Shown here piece after piece: positions 34,532-42,003 of a DNA stretch of 64,000 bases; position 1 is the first letter of the stretch; the number at the start of each line of letters is the position of its first letter. Position numbers and translations under genes: made by a program. Below the pieces are notes generated by a model, which did not search any database, was not told the DNA's origin, and saw only the letters and a list, made by a program, of their open reading frames with translations. The stretch comes from Weissella muntiaci (lineage in GTDB: Bacteria; Bacillota; Bacilli; Lactobacillales; Lactobacillaceae): contig NZ_SDGZ01000013.1 of NCBI RefSeq assembly GCF_008107635.1, positions 97,457 through 161,456 of the forward strand, written 5' to 3'.

Positions 34532-34560
34532 AAAGCAGCCTTTTAACTTATGGCTGCTTT
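34532..34560 (-). terminator. Terminator after the 34562-34795 gene
   Basis: AAAGCAGCC pairs with GGCTGCTTT, with a T-run on the minus strand. It ends the regulatory/early transcript before the non-coding packaging region. Confidence 0.85.
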
Positions 34561-34561
34561 C

Positions 34562-34795
34562 TTACTTATATTCATAAAACCAAATTTGTGCGGAAAGTCG
34601 TTTAAAAATATCGTCAATATTTGTTGTGCTATCTCTATCCTCTAGTGCGGTAATTGCGTCGTATGTATCATCAGCATCGAATAGCTTTTCTGAATTGCCT
34701 TCTAAGTACAAAACGCCGATCGCTTGATCAATTGGCATTTGCTTAATCTCATCTACTCGGGCCAATGCTTTCTTTATCATCATGTCGTTACTCAT
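34562..34795 (-). CDS. Small phage protein of unknown function
   Basis: A 77-residue acidic helical protein (MMIKKALARVDEIKQMPIDQAIGVLYLEG ... IDDIFKRLSAQIWFYEYK). A ribosome site precedes it and a terminator follows. It is the last gene of the early/middle block. Confidence 0.6.
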   Translation of the reverse strand: MSNDMMIKKALARVDEIKQMPIDQAIGVLYLEGNSEKLFDADDTYDAITALEDRDSTTNIDDIFKRLSAQIWFYEYK

Positions 34796-34892
34796 TTTAT
34801 TTACCTCTTCCTTTACCTTATATATTAATAATAGCTCTGAACCTTAATGTGAAGGTGTTTATCAGGAGACGTGTATATGTCTGTTTTGAGAC

Positions 34893-34930
34893 AAAAAAGA
34901 GCTAAATAACATTTAGTTATTCGCTCTTCT
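34893..34930 (-). terminator. Terminator at the end of the ArpU-like regulator gene
   Basis: AAGAGC and AATAAC pair with GTTATT and GCTCTT across a 5-base loop, followed on the minus strand by a T-run. It begins at the stop codon of the 34930-35340 gene. Confidence 0.85.
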
Positions 34931-35340
34931 TAGAATAAATACTCGCTGCCCTCATCTCTGAGATCATTGAACGGCCCATATAATTCAGCAAATTCAACAA
35001 GTGCTTTTTGTTTAGTCCGATAATACGTTGGCTCCGATTCAATCTCAACCCGTTCCATTACCTGCCAATCTTCAAGTCCATCAATGAAGCAAAGTTCCAA
35101 AATACGCTTCTGTTTATGACCCAGCACGCTAAACACGTTACAAACCGTATCAACGACCACCTTTGCCTCAAAATAACCCACCAATTTATCATCAACAGAG
35201 ACAGCCGGACCACCACCAGGCATATCAGATAATTGCATTGATGAAGGAAGAACTGTCGCTAACTTTGACTTCTTTAAGAACATTTGGAAATCGCCTTTTA
35301 ACCAATGTCTCGTGTTATAAGCCGTTTTCTGATCACTCAT
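34930..35340 (-). CDS. ArpU/RinA-like late transcription regulator
   Basis: A 136-residue protein. The C-terminal half has a sigma-70 region-4-like helix-turn-helix (HKQKRILELCFIDGLEDWQVMERVEIESEPTYYRTKQKALVEF). The N-terminus contains LPSSMQLSDMPGGG, a signature of this phage family. Members turn on late genes, which lie just downstream here. I use the ATG at 35340; a TTG 9 bases upstream sits very close to GGAGG. Confidence 0.75.
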   Translation of the reverse strand: MSDQKTAYNTRHWLKGDFQMFLKKSKLATVLPSSMQLSDMPGGGPAVSVDDKLVGYFEAKVVVDTVCNVFSVLGHKQKRILELCFIDGLEDWQVMERVEIESEPTYYRTKQKALVEFAELYGPFNDLRDEGSEYLF

Positions 35341-35422
35341 ATACCCCAACTAGCCTCCGTATGATAAAATGAACTCACCAATAGTTCTTTTACCACACGT
35401 CAGCTCGCAGAGTTGGCGTTTT

Positions 35423-35725
35423 TTATTGTCCATCTTTGGTAATAACCACCTTATAATCTGCCCAAAACTCCTCCTTACTGACCACGTACAAATCACCCCT
35501 AGCATTTTTGAGTAGCCAATCATCAACTTCACCAAAACCAAGGTTGGCATCTTTCCCACGGACAGTTAATATTCCATGATCCCACTCAATGCTATTTTCT
35601 TGTGATCTTGTACCTTTATCTAAAGCCTCAATAACCCAAACCGGCCAATCCCACTTTTGCGCATCATGTCCGAATATTTCTTTGATTTGCCAGGCATCCT
35701 CTATTCCAGTATGTGTAACTTTCAT
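35423..35725 (-). CDS. Phage hypothetical protein
   Basis: A 100-residue Trp-rich acidic protein (GHDAQKWDWPVWVIEALDKG ... GEVDDWLLKNARGDLYVVSKEEF). Not recognised. The VVSKEEF region resembles short phage proteins encoded near late regulators. Confidence 0.6.
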   Translation of the reverse strand: MKVTHTGIEDAWQIKEIFGHDAQKWDWPVWVIEALDKGTRSQENSIEWDHGILTVRGKDANLGFGEVDDWLLKNARGDLYVVSKEEFWADYKVVITKDGQ

Positions 35726-35748
35726 AAGTATTTCGTCCTCAAACTATT

Positions 35749-36153
35749 TCATCTATACACAGCTAATCCCAGCCTAGCGTTAGTTTTTTCAGCAAAATTG
35801 ATAAGAGCCTTATTTAAAATTTCATGCCCCCTTACTTCACTACAATGGAGTTCTTTGCTAATTTTCGCCCACATAAATCTCTTTATATATCGCATCAAAA
35901 TTACATCACGCTCTTGCTCTGATAATTCGTTTATAGATGCCCATATATATTTCAGTAACTCCCTAGCATCCATACGTTGACTAGCAACTTCTTCTGTCAC
36001 GTTTGTATTAGAATGATGCTTCATATTTGTAAAATTTAACGACACGCCTAAACTCGACCCAGCTATATTTTCAATTCTATCTAATTCTTTTTTAAAAAAA
36101 TTCATACTCAATTTTTTTGTTTCCGACTTATCTAGCTCTGGCAAAGTATACAT
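35749..36153 (-). CDS. Sigma-factor-like helix-turn-helix protein
   Basis: A 134-residue protein whose C-terminal half is a sigma region-4-like unit: INELSEQERDVILMRYIKRFMWAKISKELHCSEVRGHEILNKAL. ArpU-type phage regulators have the same layout. Second of three such regulators in this cluster. Confidence 0.7.
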   Translation of the reverse strand: MYTLPELDKSETKKLSMNFFKKELDRIENIAGSSLGVSLNFTNMKHHSNTNVTEEVASQRMDARELLKYIWASINELSEQERDVILMRYIKRFMWAKISKELHCSEVRGHEILNKALINFAEKTNARLGLAVYR

Positions 36154-36168
36154 AATATCTTACTCCTG

Positions 36169-36525
36169 TTATTTATTGTTTTCATTTGTTGATATGAACA
36201 ACCAAGGCTTTATATGTCGCTTGAGTAAGTTTCTCCATTCCGCAATTGTCGTTCTGGATACGTTATATTCAAATGACGCCTCTAGCCAAGTTAGTTCTTT
36301 TTTATAAATTCCACCAATTACTTCTAAGCGAATTCCAGGTAAATCATCAGTCCACATCTTGCAAATATTGAAATGATGTTGCATTACCAAAAGCTGTGGA
36401 TCATTCTCCAGCGTGACATCATCAACTCGACCCCTTACATTAACAAATTCTTTTCGAGCCTCAATATCCTTAGCCATATCTCCGCTAAAATAGCTTTGTA
36501 AAATTTTATCAATCTTATCAGCCAT
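36169..36525 (-). CDS. Helix-turn-helix phage regulator
   Basis: A 118-residue protein from the ATG at 36525 (MADKIDKILQSYFSG), chosen because AAAGG lies upstream. A C-terminal helix-turn-helix (KELTWLEASFEYNVSRTTIAEWRNLLKRHI) is clear. Third member of the regulator group; it overlaps the next upstream gene by 8 bases. Confidence 0.65.
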   Translation of the reverse strand: MADKIDKILQSYFSGDMAKDIEARKEFVNVRGRVDDVTLENDPQLLVMQHHFNICKMWTDDLPGIRLEVIGGIYKKELTWLEASFEYNVSRTTIAEWRNLLKRHIKPWLFISTNENNK

Positions 36526-36787
36526 CTTGTTGTCCTTTCGTGCCATGTAGATATAACTGTGCAAGTTCTGCTTCTGCGCTATCAGTCCTGTACCAATTTA
36601 AAACAGACATCGGGACGGTAGCAGTCGCTACCATATCTGGCACACCATGAGGGTGATATACGAAAGAAAGATTAGACGGTTTTACCCTATCCAAAATCTG
36701 AATTGTGTCAGCTAACGCATCAGGTTTCAATGGTTTAAAACCAATACTAGCAAGCCACATTATAACGTTATTCGGTGGTGCTTCCAT
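36518..36787 (-). CDS. Phage hypothetical protein
   Basis: An 89-residue protein starting MEAPPNNVIMWL behind GGAGGGG. It has a hydrophobic N-terminal helix, then mixed content. Not recognised; overlaps both neighbours. Confidence 0.55.
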   Translation of the reverse strand: MEAPPNNVIMWLASIGFKPLKPDALADTIQILDRVKPSNLSFVYHPHGVPDMVATATVPMSVLNWYRTDSAEAELAQLYLHGTKGQQDG

Positions 36788-36983
36788 TGTCCCCTCCATT
36801 AAAACTTAATGCTATAAACCCAACGATCCAAAACAGGAACATTGCACCATCCAACCACCAAGCAATCCCTGGAGTTTTCATAGTCGGCTCTAGACTTCCG
36901 CAATTAATCCAAATTCCTAGTAGCAAATAGGCAAGAATTGCGGTAATGAATGATTTAAACATATTTGCAATTAGTTCCATCAA
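36768..36983 (-). CDS. Small phage membrane protein
   Basis: Seventy-one residues with two membrane segments (FITAILAYLLLGIWINCG and AMFLFWIVGFIALSF) and a short charged tail. Function unknown. Confidence 0.6.
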   Translation of the reverse strand: MMELIANMFKSFITAILAYLLLGIWINCGSLEPTMKTPGIAWWLDGAMFLFWIVGFIALSFNGGDNGSTTE

Positions 36984-37540
36984 TCTTCTCCTTGTTTAAC
37001 TTGCAAAGTATTAATGTGCCTGGCAAGTTTCTTATCAACTAAGATCACTTCATTTTCACCACGTCGTAAGAATAGCCCTGTGATATCACGTTTTTTTATT
37101 TCGTAAACATCAATATGAGTTACCCCACGTTCTGCCGCAAATCTCTTTGCAGTCTCCAATGATAAAGTATAGGCAATCCAGTCCGTTTCATTTTTACGAT
37201 GAACTCTAAACGCCGCTAATTTCTTTGGCATCAAAGCTAGAGCCTTTAATTCACTCGGTTTCATTATGCTTATACTTTTGTTTGGCCGCCTGCTAGAAAA
37301 TAGACGTTTCCAAACATTCAAGTCGCTAAATCCTGTATAACTAACCCAGAGTGTAGACAAGAAGAACCAGTATGCATAATCGGACAACTCGTCTTGATGT
37401 GCGTCAAAGTATTTTATTGCTTCTCCAGTCTGTTCATACAGTATTAATTTTTGGCTTATTTCACTATCAGCAGCATTGAATTTAAACGCTGTAGACACGT
37501 CATCTAGTAAGCGACTAGCTACATTTTGTTTTGTAATCAC
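36980..37540 (-). CDS. Phage protein with ADP-ribosyltransferase-like motifs
   Basis: A 186-residue protein. The C-terminal half has, in order, FRVHRKNE (Arg), WIAYTLSLETAKRFAAERG (a hydroxyl-containing strand followed by a helix) and RRGENEVILV (Glu-Asn-Glu). This order resembles the R-S-E signature of ADP-ribosyltransferases, where E-x-E carries the catalytic Glu. The N-terminal half is helical and unrecognised. A phage modifier of host proteins is possible, but short motifs can mislead. Confidence 0.5.
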   Translation of the reverse strand: MITKQNVASRLLDDVSTAFKFNAADSEISQKLILYEQTGEAIKYFDAHQDELSDYAYWFFLSTLWVSYTGFSDLNVWKRLFSSRRPNKSISIMKPSELKALALMPKKLAAFRVHRKNETDWIAYTLSLETAKRFAAERGVTHIDVYEIKKRDITGLFLRRGENEVILVDKKLARHINTLQVKQGED

Positions 37541-37542
37541 AA

Positions 37543-37734
37543 TTACTTCGCCCCCACGATCTCAACTTCCACTCTCTCCTCATACACGGCCATAATATCG
37601 GTTAATAAAATTTCTTCACCGAATTTGTCATCCATGTAAAAATTTGCTAATACACGTTGTGCCATATACTCTGGTTCAAAATTTTGAACAACCTTAATTA
37701 AACCAAGTTGTGTCTGTGTTAGTTTGACTGTCAT
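37543..37734 (-). CDS. Phage hypothetical protein
   Basis: A 63-residue acidic protein (LTQTQLGLIKVVQNFEPEYMAQRVL ... DIMAVYEERVEVEIVG). Two bases from its downstream neighbour. Not recognised. Confidence 0.55.
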   Translation of the reverse strand: MTVKLTQTQLGLIKVVQNFEPEYMAQRVLANFYMDDKFGEEILLTDIMAVYEERVEVEIVGAK

Positions 37735-37967
37735 TGCTTCATATCCAATAATTCAATAGCGTGTTCCAAATACCATGCAGCTTTTTCGAGGTCTTGCCTA
37801 GTTGTTCCTTTGAATGGTGCCCGCAAGATATACTTCAAAGCATTTCCAATACTGAACGATAACTTAGGCCCAAATGCTGGAACCACTTCATCAATCACTT
37901 CAATAGCTTCAAAACTAAATTTCTTATAGTGATCTGGATGATTCACTAAATTTTTATTCTCTGCCAT
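37731..37967 (-). CDS. DUF3310-type phage protein
   Basis: A 78-residue protein starting at the ATG at 37967 behind GGGAGG. It has the DUF3310 signature: NHPDHYKKFSFEAIEVIDE, then LSFSIGNALKYILRAPFKGTTRQDLEKAAWYLEHAIE. The family is very common in phages and is often called a nucleotide kinase-like protein, though no P-loop is present. Role unknown. Confidence 0.85.
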   Translation of the reverse strand: MAENKNLVNHPDHYKKFSFEAIEVIDEVVPAFGPKLSFSIGNALKYILRAPFKGTTRQDLEKAAWYLEHAIELLDMKQ

Positions 37968-38287
37968 TACTCCACCTCCCAACGTGAATCAGTGCCAGTC
38001 TCTTCATTACGTCTCCACGTTTCAAACTCTTCATCAGTTAGTTCAACGGGCGTCAAATGATAGTATTTAAATAATCCTCGTGTGAACGGCCACTTATCAC
38101 CTAAATTATCTGATAACAACTTGTCTATTCTGTGGTAATGTGCCGCTGCTTCAGCATAATTATCGTTATTAAACCCCATTGCAATTGGTGCATCAACATC
38201 GCCATCATCCCAATTAGCAACCTCACTAGAAAACGGTGCATACATTCCAGGGCGTTTCTTGTTTTCCCATAGCAATACTCGTTTCAT
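37967..38287 (-). CDS. Phage hypothetical protein
   Basis: A 106-residue acidic protein with Trp- and Asp-rich N-terminal half (GMYAPFSSEVANWDDGD). It shares one base with the next gene. No family recognised. Confidence 0.55.
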   Translation of the reverse strand: MKRVLLWENKKRPGMYAPFSSEVANWDDGDVDAPIAMGFNNDNYAEAAAHYHRIDKLLSDNLGDKWPFTRGLFKYYHLTPVELTDEEFETWRRNEETGTDSRWEVE

Positions 38288-38547
38288 TACTCTGCCTCCT
38301 TCAAAGCCCTTAATAACGATTCTCGCCCTCGACCATGCTTACTATTCTTACGATCGAACCAGCTTCCGGTTGTTGTCCAAAAATCAAACTTATGTGTACC
38401 AATTTCAATGATTACCTGCCAATTTGACCCAAATTCAAAATTTATTTTATTTGCTTTCAGCCAGTCGATATTTGCCACTGAGCGTTCCTCTTTTTCAGTC
38501 TTTTCTACTTCCCGCAAAAAGGACCATGCCTCAACAACTTCACTCAT
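38287..38547 (-). CDS. Phage hypothetical protein
   Basis: An 86-residue protein starting at the ATG at 38547 behind GGCGGAG. The C-terminal part (HKFDFWTTTGSWFDRKNSKHGRGRESLLRAL) is seen in small phage proteins of low-GC bacteria. Function unknown. Confidence 0.6.
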   Translation of the reverse strand: MSEVVEAWSFLREVEKTEKEERSVANIDWLKANKINFEFGSNWQVIIEIGTHKFDFWTTTGSWFDRKNSKHGRGRESLLRALKEAE

Positions 38548-39017
38548 TACTCCGCCTCCAATTTCATAAATACTAACCAATGTGTCTTTTTACGCTTCTG
38601 TCCAAATAATGGCCTATAAGGTATCTCAGCCAATAACTCTGGCAATGGTATCTGACTATCATTCCATTTGAACACTAAAGTCGCATTTGGCTTTAGCACT
38701 CTCATAGCTTCATCAAATCCATCACGGATAATGAACGGCCACGTCAACTCATCAAGAGTTCCATATTTCTTGGCCAACCAACTACTATCTCCAGCATGTA
38801 TCAGATGTGGTGGGTCAAATACTGCCCCGTCAAAACTGTTATCATCAAACGGCAATCCCTTAGTCCAATCAGCAACAACATCCGGATTAACATCTATCAC
38901 ATGTCCTGTTGGTAATTCTTCATACTCCACAGGCTTATCAACGAACGTTGCTATTGGATTGTCCTTTTCAAACCACATCATTCTTGAACCTGCTGTCATA
39001 TCAAGAACCCGTGCCAT
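38547..39017 (-). CDS. Phage SAM-dependent methyltransferase-like protein
   Basis: A 156-residue protein: VLDMTAGSRMMWF at the start resembles a SAM-binding motif, and FDNNSFDGAVFDPPHLIHAG-like text (PFDDNSFDGAVFDPPH) carries DPPH in place of DPPY/W. MRVLKPNATLVFKWNDSQ follows the usual order. Probably a DNA or small-molecule methyltransferase; the substrate is unknown. Second methyltransferase of the phage. Confidence 0.7.
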   Translation of the reverse strand: MARVLDMTAGSRMMWFEKDNPIATFVDKPVEYEELPTGHVIDVNPDVVADWTKGLPFDDNSFDGAVFDPPHLIHAGDSSWLAKKYGTLDELTWPFIIRDGFDEAMRVLKPNATLVFKWNDSQIPLPELLAEIPYRPLFGQKRKKTHWLVFMKLEAE

Positions 39018-39045
39018 TACTTAACTCCTTTTATCAATATTCATA

Positions 39046-39642
39046 TCACTCGCTATCAATATATACACTTAGAACACTTAGCGATTTCATTAAGCAGTCT
39101 TCAGAACAGAATATATTTGATTCTTCATCATCAAAATATTTAACTTGCAGATAGTTATCTCCAACCATTAAATATTCTTCTGTGATTGGGTTATTACACA
39201 CTGCACAATTTGGTAATAATAACTTCAATTGCTTTGCTAAATCCTCTGCCCCTTCTTTCACATCAAGCTCATTCGGGTCAATGTGGGCATCGTCAAACCC
39301 AAGAACTCTAACACTGTTGTTTTTAACCTGTTTTATTACTCGCCTGTCATTCTCAGACAATTCAACAGTTCCCAGCTTTAGCCAAGGACTATTATCCAGT
39401 GACAGCAACGACAACTCCCCATCATATACAACTGCATAACCAGAATACGTAAGTCCTCCAATTAATTGGTCGTCAATTTCTGAATAGAACTCATCAACAT
39501 AATCAAGTGGAAAACTATTAGGAACCACCACGTAACCGTTTAATGAATAAGGTCCCTGTAATGTAAATGAATCGAAAAGCTCCAAATCAGGTTTAACAAG
39601 TTTATTCATATCTTCAGACAATTTTTGAAAATGATCTTCCAT
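39046..39642 (-). CDS. Phage protein with zinc-finger-like C-terminus
   Basis: A 198-residue protein. Near the C-terminus CAVC and FCSEDC make a treble-clef-like Cys4 site. The N-terminal ~110 residues are beta-rich (GPYSLNGYVVVPNSFPLDY ... GYAVVYDGELSLL). Family not recognised. Confidence 0.6.
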   Translation of the reverse strand: MEDHFQKLSEDMNKLVKPDLELFDSFTLQGPYSLNGYVVVPNSFPLDYVDEFYSEIDDQLIGGLTYSGYAVVYDGELSLLSLDNSPWLKLGTVELSENDRRVIKQVKNNSVRVLGFDDAHIDPNELDVKEGAEDLAKQLKLLLPNCAVCNNPITEEYLMVGDNYLQVKYFDDEESNIFCSEDCLMKSLSVLSVYIDSE

Positions 39643-39788
39643 TACTTAACTCCTAACGCTTCCTGCTGTGCAATCAACACATCTGCATACTCTTCTTGAC
39701 GATCATTAGCGAGTAAAATGTCCCATGACTTTTTAGCCAAGGCAAGACAGAACTCTCGATCTTGTTGCTTCTGTTTAGTCGTGGTCAT
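39642..39788 (-). CDS. Very small phage protein (48 aa)
   Basis: Starts MTTTKQKQQDREFCLALAKK and ends AQQEALGVK. Its TAA overlaps the ATG of the next gene (TAATG), which supports translation. It overlaps the upstream gene by 14 bases. Function unknown. Confidence 0.6.
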   Translation of the reverse strand: MTTTKQKQQDREFCLALAKKSWDILLANDRQEEYADVLIAQQEALGVK

Positions 39789-39948
39789 CTTCTACCACCT
39801 CTACATCACGTTCCATCATCCAAATTGTCATATATCCAAAATCAACAAGCATTAATTTCAGATTAATATCTTGCACCATAAATCGCTCAACTACATCTCC
39901 AATATCTCCACGTTTTACCAGTGCACTGTATTTCACCTTAACCTTCAT
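39775..39948 (-). CDS. Very small phage protein (57 aa)
   Basis: MKVKVKYSALVKRGD to VEVVEDDHD, an acidic-tailed protein with overlaps on both ends, as in the surrounding chain. Function unknown. Confidence 0.6.
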   Translation of the reverse strand: MKVKVKYSALVKRGDIGDVVERFMVQDINLKLMLVDFGYMTIWMMERDVEVVEDDHD

Positions 39949-40243
39949 TGCTCAAAGCCTCGATCAATTCTTTAACTTGGTCGTAAGTATAGAGTTTATG
40001 GAGCTTAGCACTCTTATTCGGGCTTTCAACACTTCCAAATACCTCTTTCCAGTCTTCCGGATTTTCCAAGTTGGTCCGATCAATGTACTCTCGTTCTTCA
40101 GCGGCCACTTGTCCCAAAATAATGCCGGTGCTACTTTCTCCTCGAATATCAAAAGTGCCGACCTTATCTTTATCATTTACTACCTGTAAAGCAACAGCGA
40201 ATGGGACCAAACCATCTAATTTTTCTACTTTGTCAAATGTCAT
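39938..40243 (-). CDS. Phage hypothetical protein
   Basis: A 101-residue protein. The N-terminal half (VPFAVALQVVNDKDKVGTFDIRG) may be a small beta fold and the C-terminal LYTYDQVKELIEAL a helix. It overlaps the small gene downstream. Not recognised. Confidence 0.55.
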   Translation of the reverse strand: MTFDKVEKLDGLVPFAVALQVVNDKDKVGTFDIRGESSTGIILGQVAAEEREYIDRTNLENPEDWKEVFGSVESPNKSAKLHKLYTYDQVKELIEALSNEG

Positions 40244-40527
40244 TAGACCCTCTCCTCTTTTACAATTGAAATTGCATCTACTTCGTCGCCAAACTCATCA
40301 GGGTCAATCTCAATATTGTCTCCGTCATAAGTAATTAAGAATGCATCTTGCCCTTCGTCGTACCGTAAATCATGAGGATTATTTGTGAACTTCTGGTTCA
40401 CATCCCAATCTTCCCACCACTCTCTAGTTAGCAAGTCGCCCTTGCTAAGGTTTGTCTTGATTTCAAATTCAACATGACTTTTCAATCCATCAACATTAAA
40501 ATCAACTCGCATAGTTACTAATTTCAT
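40243..40527 (-). CDS. Phage hypothetical protein
   Basis: A 94-residue very acidic protein (ITYDGDNIEIDPDEFGDEVDAISI). One-base overlap with the following gene. Not recognised; acidity could mean DNA mimicry, but nothing else supports that. Confidence 0.55.
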   Translation of the reverse strand: MKLVTMRVDFNVDGLKSHVEFEIKTNLSKGDLLTREWWEDWDVNQKFTNNPHDLRYDEGQDAFLITYDGDNIEIDPDEFGDEVDAISIVKEERV

Positions 40528-40529
40528 GA

Positions 40530-40802
40530 TTAATCCACCTTCTTGTAAGTCTTTTCGAATTCTTGCCTGTTTACCGGAATTACAGAGAACCTTGGTCCTT
40601 TGAGAATATAATCTCCAAGATTAATGCCGATCGTTTTACCATCTTTAACCGTAAAGTATTCTGAATAGCCCCTGTTGGCTGGAATACTCATTGCTCCGTG
40701 GCTAATCACTTCTCTTACCCATACTGGAGCTAACGTAATGCCGATTTTTTCAACCTTCCAGGCTTCAAATACCTGGCCTGTCTCGCTATTTACAACTTTC
40801 AT
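40530..40802 (-). CDS. Phage hypothetical protein
   Basis: A 90-residue beta-rich protein (GQVFEAWKVEKIGITLAPVWVREVI ... GINLGDYILKG). Not recognised. Confidence 0.55.
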   Translation of the reverse strand: MKVVNSETGQVFEAWKVEKIGITLAPVWVREVISHGAMSIPANRGYSEYFTVKDGKTIGINLGDYILKGPRFSVIPVNRQEFEKTYKKVD

Positions 40803-40996
40803 GACTTAATCCTGTTCTTTTTTAGTTGCTTCTCCAGCTTTCTAGCAGCTGAACTTGCCTCAGCCCAGACTCCAAAAGTAATTGCCGCTCCATGACCCAA
40901 TGGCATAAATTTACCGTTGGACATGTAAAATTCTCCAGTCTTATTCACAATCACATAGTTATCCGCAAACTGAATTGCTCGAACACTTTTACTCAT
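40799..40996 (-). CDS. Phage hypothetical protein
   Basis: A 65-residue basic protein (FADNYVIVNKTGEFYMSNGKF ... EKQLKKNRIKS), overlapping the next gene by 4 bases. Not recognised. Confidence 0.55.
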   Translation of the reverse strand: MSKSVRAIQFADNYVIVNKTGEFYMSNGKFMPLGHGAAITFGVWAEASSAARKLEKQLKKNRIKS

Positions 40997-41006
40997 GATT
41001 TACTCC

Positions 41007-41387
41007 TTAATTCAAACTTGAAATGATTGCAGGTAGTGGAGCCAATGCATTTGCAACATCAGAAGCAAATAAGCAAAATGACACTAACGCCACAAAAGTA
41101 GTTACACCAATCGCAACGTTATAACAAGTTCTTTTTGAATCTAGAATGTCTCTTTCGTTAGAATATCGGTCTGTTTCTAAAATACGTTGAGAGTTCTTGT
41201 GTCCCTGTTTAAAGAAAAATACAGTTAACCAAGCGGTTGCCACCGTTAAAATGCCGCAAAAAAACGCCCCAACACTTTGACTTACAACAAATTGGTGCAC
41301 ATACTCTTGTGCCACTGGCGTCATTTTATCTACTCCTGCCGAAATAGCATCTGTAAGTTGTTTCAATAACAATTCTTCTTTACTCAT
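41007..41387 (-). CDS. Phage membrane protein
   Basis: A 126-residue protein with two membrane segments (SVGAFFCGILTVATAWLTVFFF and NVAIGVTTFVALVSFCLFA) and a charged middle. Unknown function; superinfection exclusion is one possibility for such proteins. Confidence 0.6.
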   Translation of the reverse strand: MSKEELLLKQLTDAISAGVDKMTPVAQEYVHQFVVSQSVGAFFCGILTVATAWLTVFFFKQGHKNSQRILETDRYSNERDILDSKRTCYNVAIGVTTFVALVSFCLFASDVANALAPLPAIISSLN

Positions 41388-41390
41388 GTT

Positions 41391-41522
41391 TTACCTATCC
41401 TTGTCCCAGTGTTTAGTATGTTGCCAATACCGTGTTATTAAATACGCTACCAACAACATCCAAAAAGCTATTAGCATTCTTGGTGCGATATATGCCACAC
41501 CTTTAATCAGCCAATCAATCAT
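41391..41522 (-). CDS. Very small phage membrane protein (43 aa)
   Basis: MIDWLIKGVAYIAPRM then a single hydrophobic segment (IAFWMLLVAYLI) and a basic/polar tail. Its ATG overlaps the stop of the upstream gene region. Unknown. Confidence 0.5.
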   Translation of the reverse strand: MIDWLIKGVAYIAPRMLIAFWMLLVAYLITRYWQHTKHWDKDR

Positions 41523-41673
41523 CAAACAACCTCTTCGCGTATTCCAACAAGTCATCTCTTGCTTCTTGCGGCATCTTGCTCGACTGTTTAACGCTGACCG
41601 TCGTTCGAATTATCTGATTATCTGCTTGCATATCGTCGGCAATTACTTCACCGGCGATGTTTGTCAGCTTCAT
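41515..41673 (-). CDS. Very small phage protein (52 aa)
   Basis: MKLTNIAGEVIADDMQADN to EYAKRLFDD, with AAAGGAC before the start. It overlaps genes on both sides by a few bases, which supports expression as part of the chain. Unknown function. Confidence 0.5.
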   Translation of the reverse strand: MKLTNIAGEVIADDMQADNQIIRTTVSVKQSSKMPQEARDDLLEYAKRLFDD

Positions 41674-41800
41674 ACTTCTTGTCCTTTCTCATAAGAACAA
41701 ACGTCCACGCTACTACGACTAGTCCTAGAGCACCAATAAACATTGATATCTCAAGCCCATGCAGATATAACCAAAGGCGCACGTGCATTAGCATGTCCAT
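41648..41800 (-). CDS. Very small phage membrane protein (50 aa)
   Basis: MDMLMHVRLWLYLHGLE, a single membrane helix (ISMFIGALGLVVVAWTFVLM) and a basic tail. Lies 2 bases after the antitoxin-like gene. Unknown. Confidence 0.5.
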   Translation of the reverse strand: MDMLMHVRLWLYLHGLEISMFIGALGLVVVAWTFVLMRKDKKYEADKHRR

Positions 41801-41802
41801 AA

Positions 41803-41979
41803 TCACTCTTTCCCCTTCGCTAGAAACAAATTATCAAATGGTGTCTCTTTAGTATTTGCGATCTGAGTTAGAAACATTTTGATTGCAGATTGAGTGCTTA
41901 ACCCACGCTCAGTTAAAATTTTGTCTGCCTTATCCTTAACGTCGGATGATACTCGTAATTGAATTAACTTCTCTGTCAT
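41803..41979 (-). CDS. Prophage RelB/DinJ-family antitoxin-like protein
   Basis: A 58-residue ribbon-helix-helix protein (MTEKLIQLRVSSDVKDKADK ... PFDNLFLAKGKE) behind GGAG. It is a homologue of the host-flank protein at 1523-1684. The following small genes show no RelE/YafQ signature, so it is again without a visible toxin. It could neutralise a host toxin, or act as a transcription factor. Confidence 0.75.
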   Translation of the reverse strand: MTEKLIQLRVSSDVKDKADKILTERGLSTQSAIKMFLTQIANTKETPFDNLFLAKGKE

Positions 41980-42003
41980 GATTTATAATCTCCAATTCAT
42001 TTT

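Noticed and set aside
35350..35559. A 69-codon frame over the end of the 35423-35725 gene
   Set aside because: It lies in another register of a real gene, with no start signal; its last part covers non-coding sequence.
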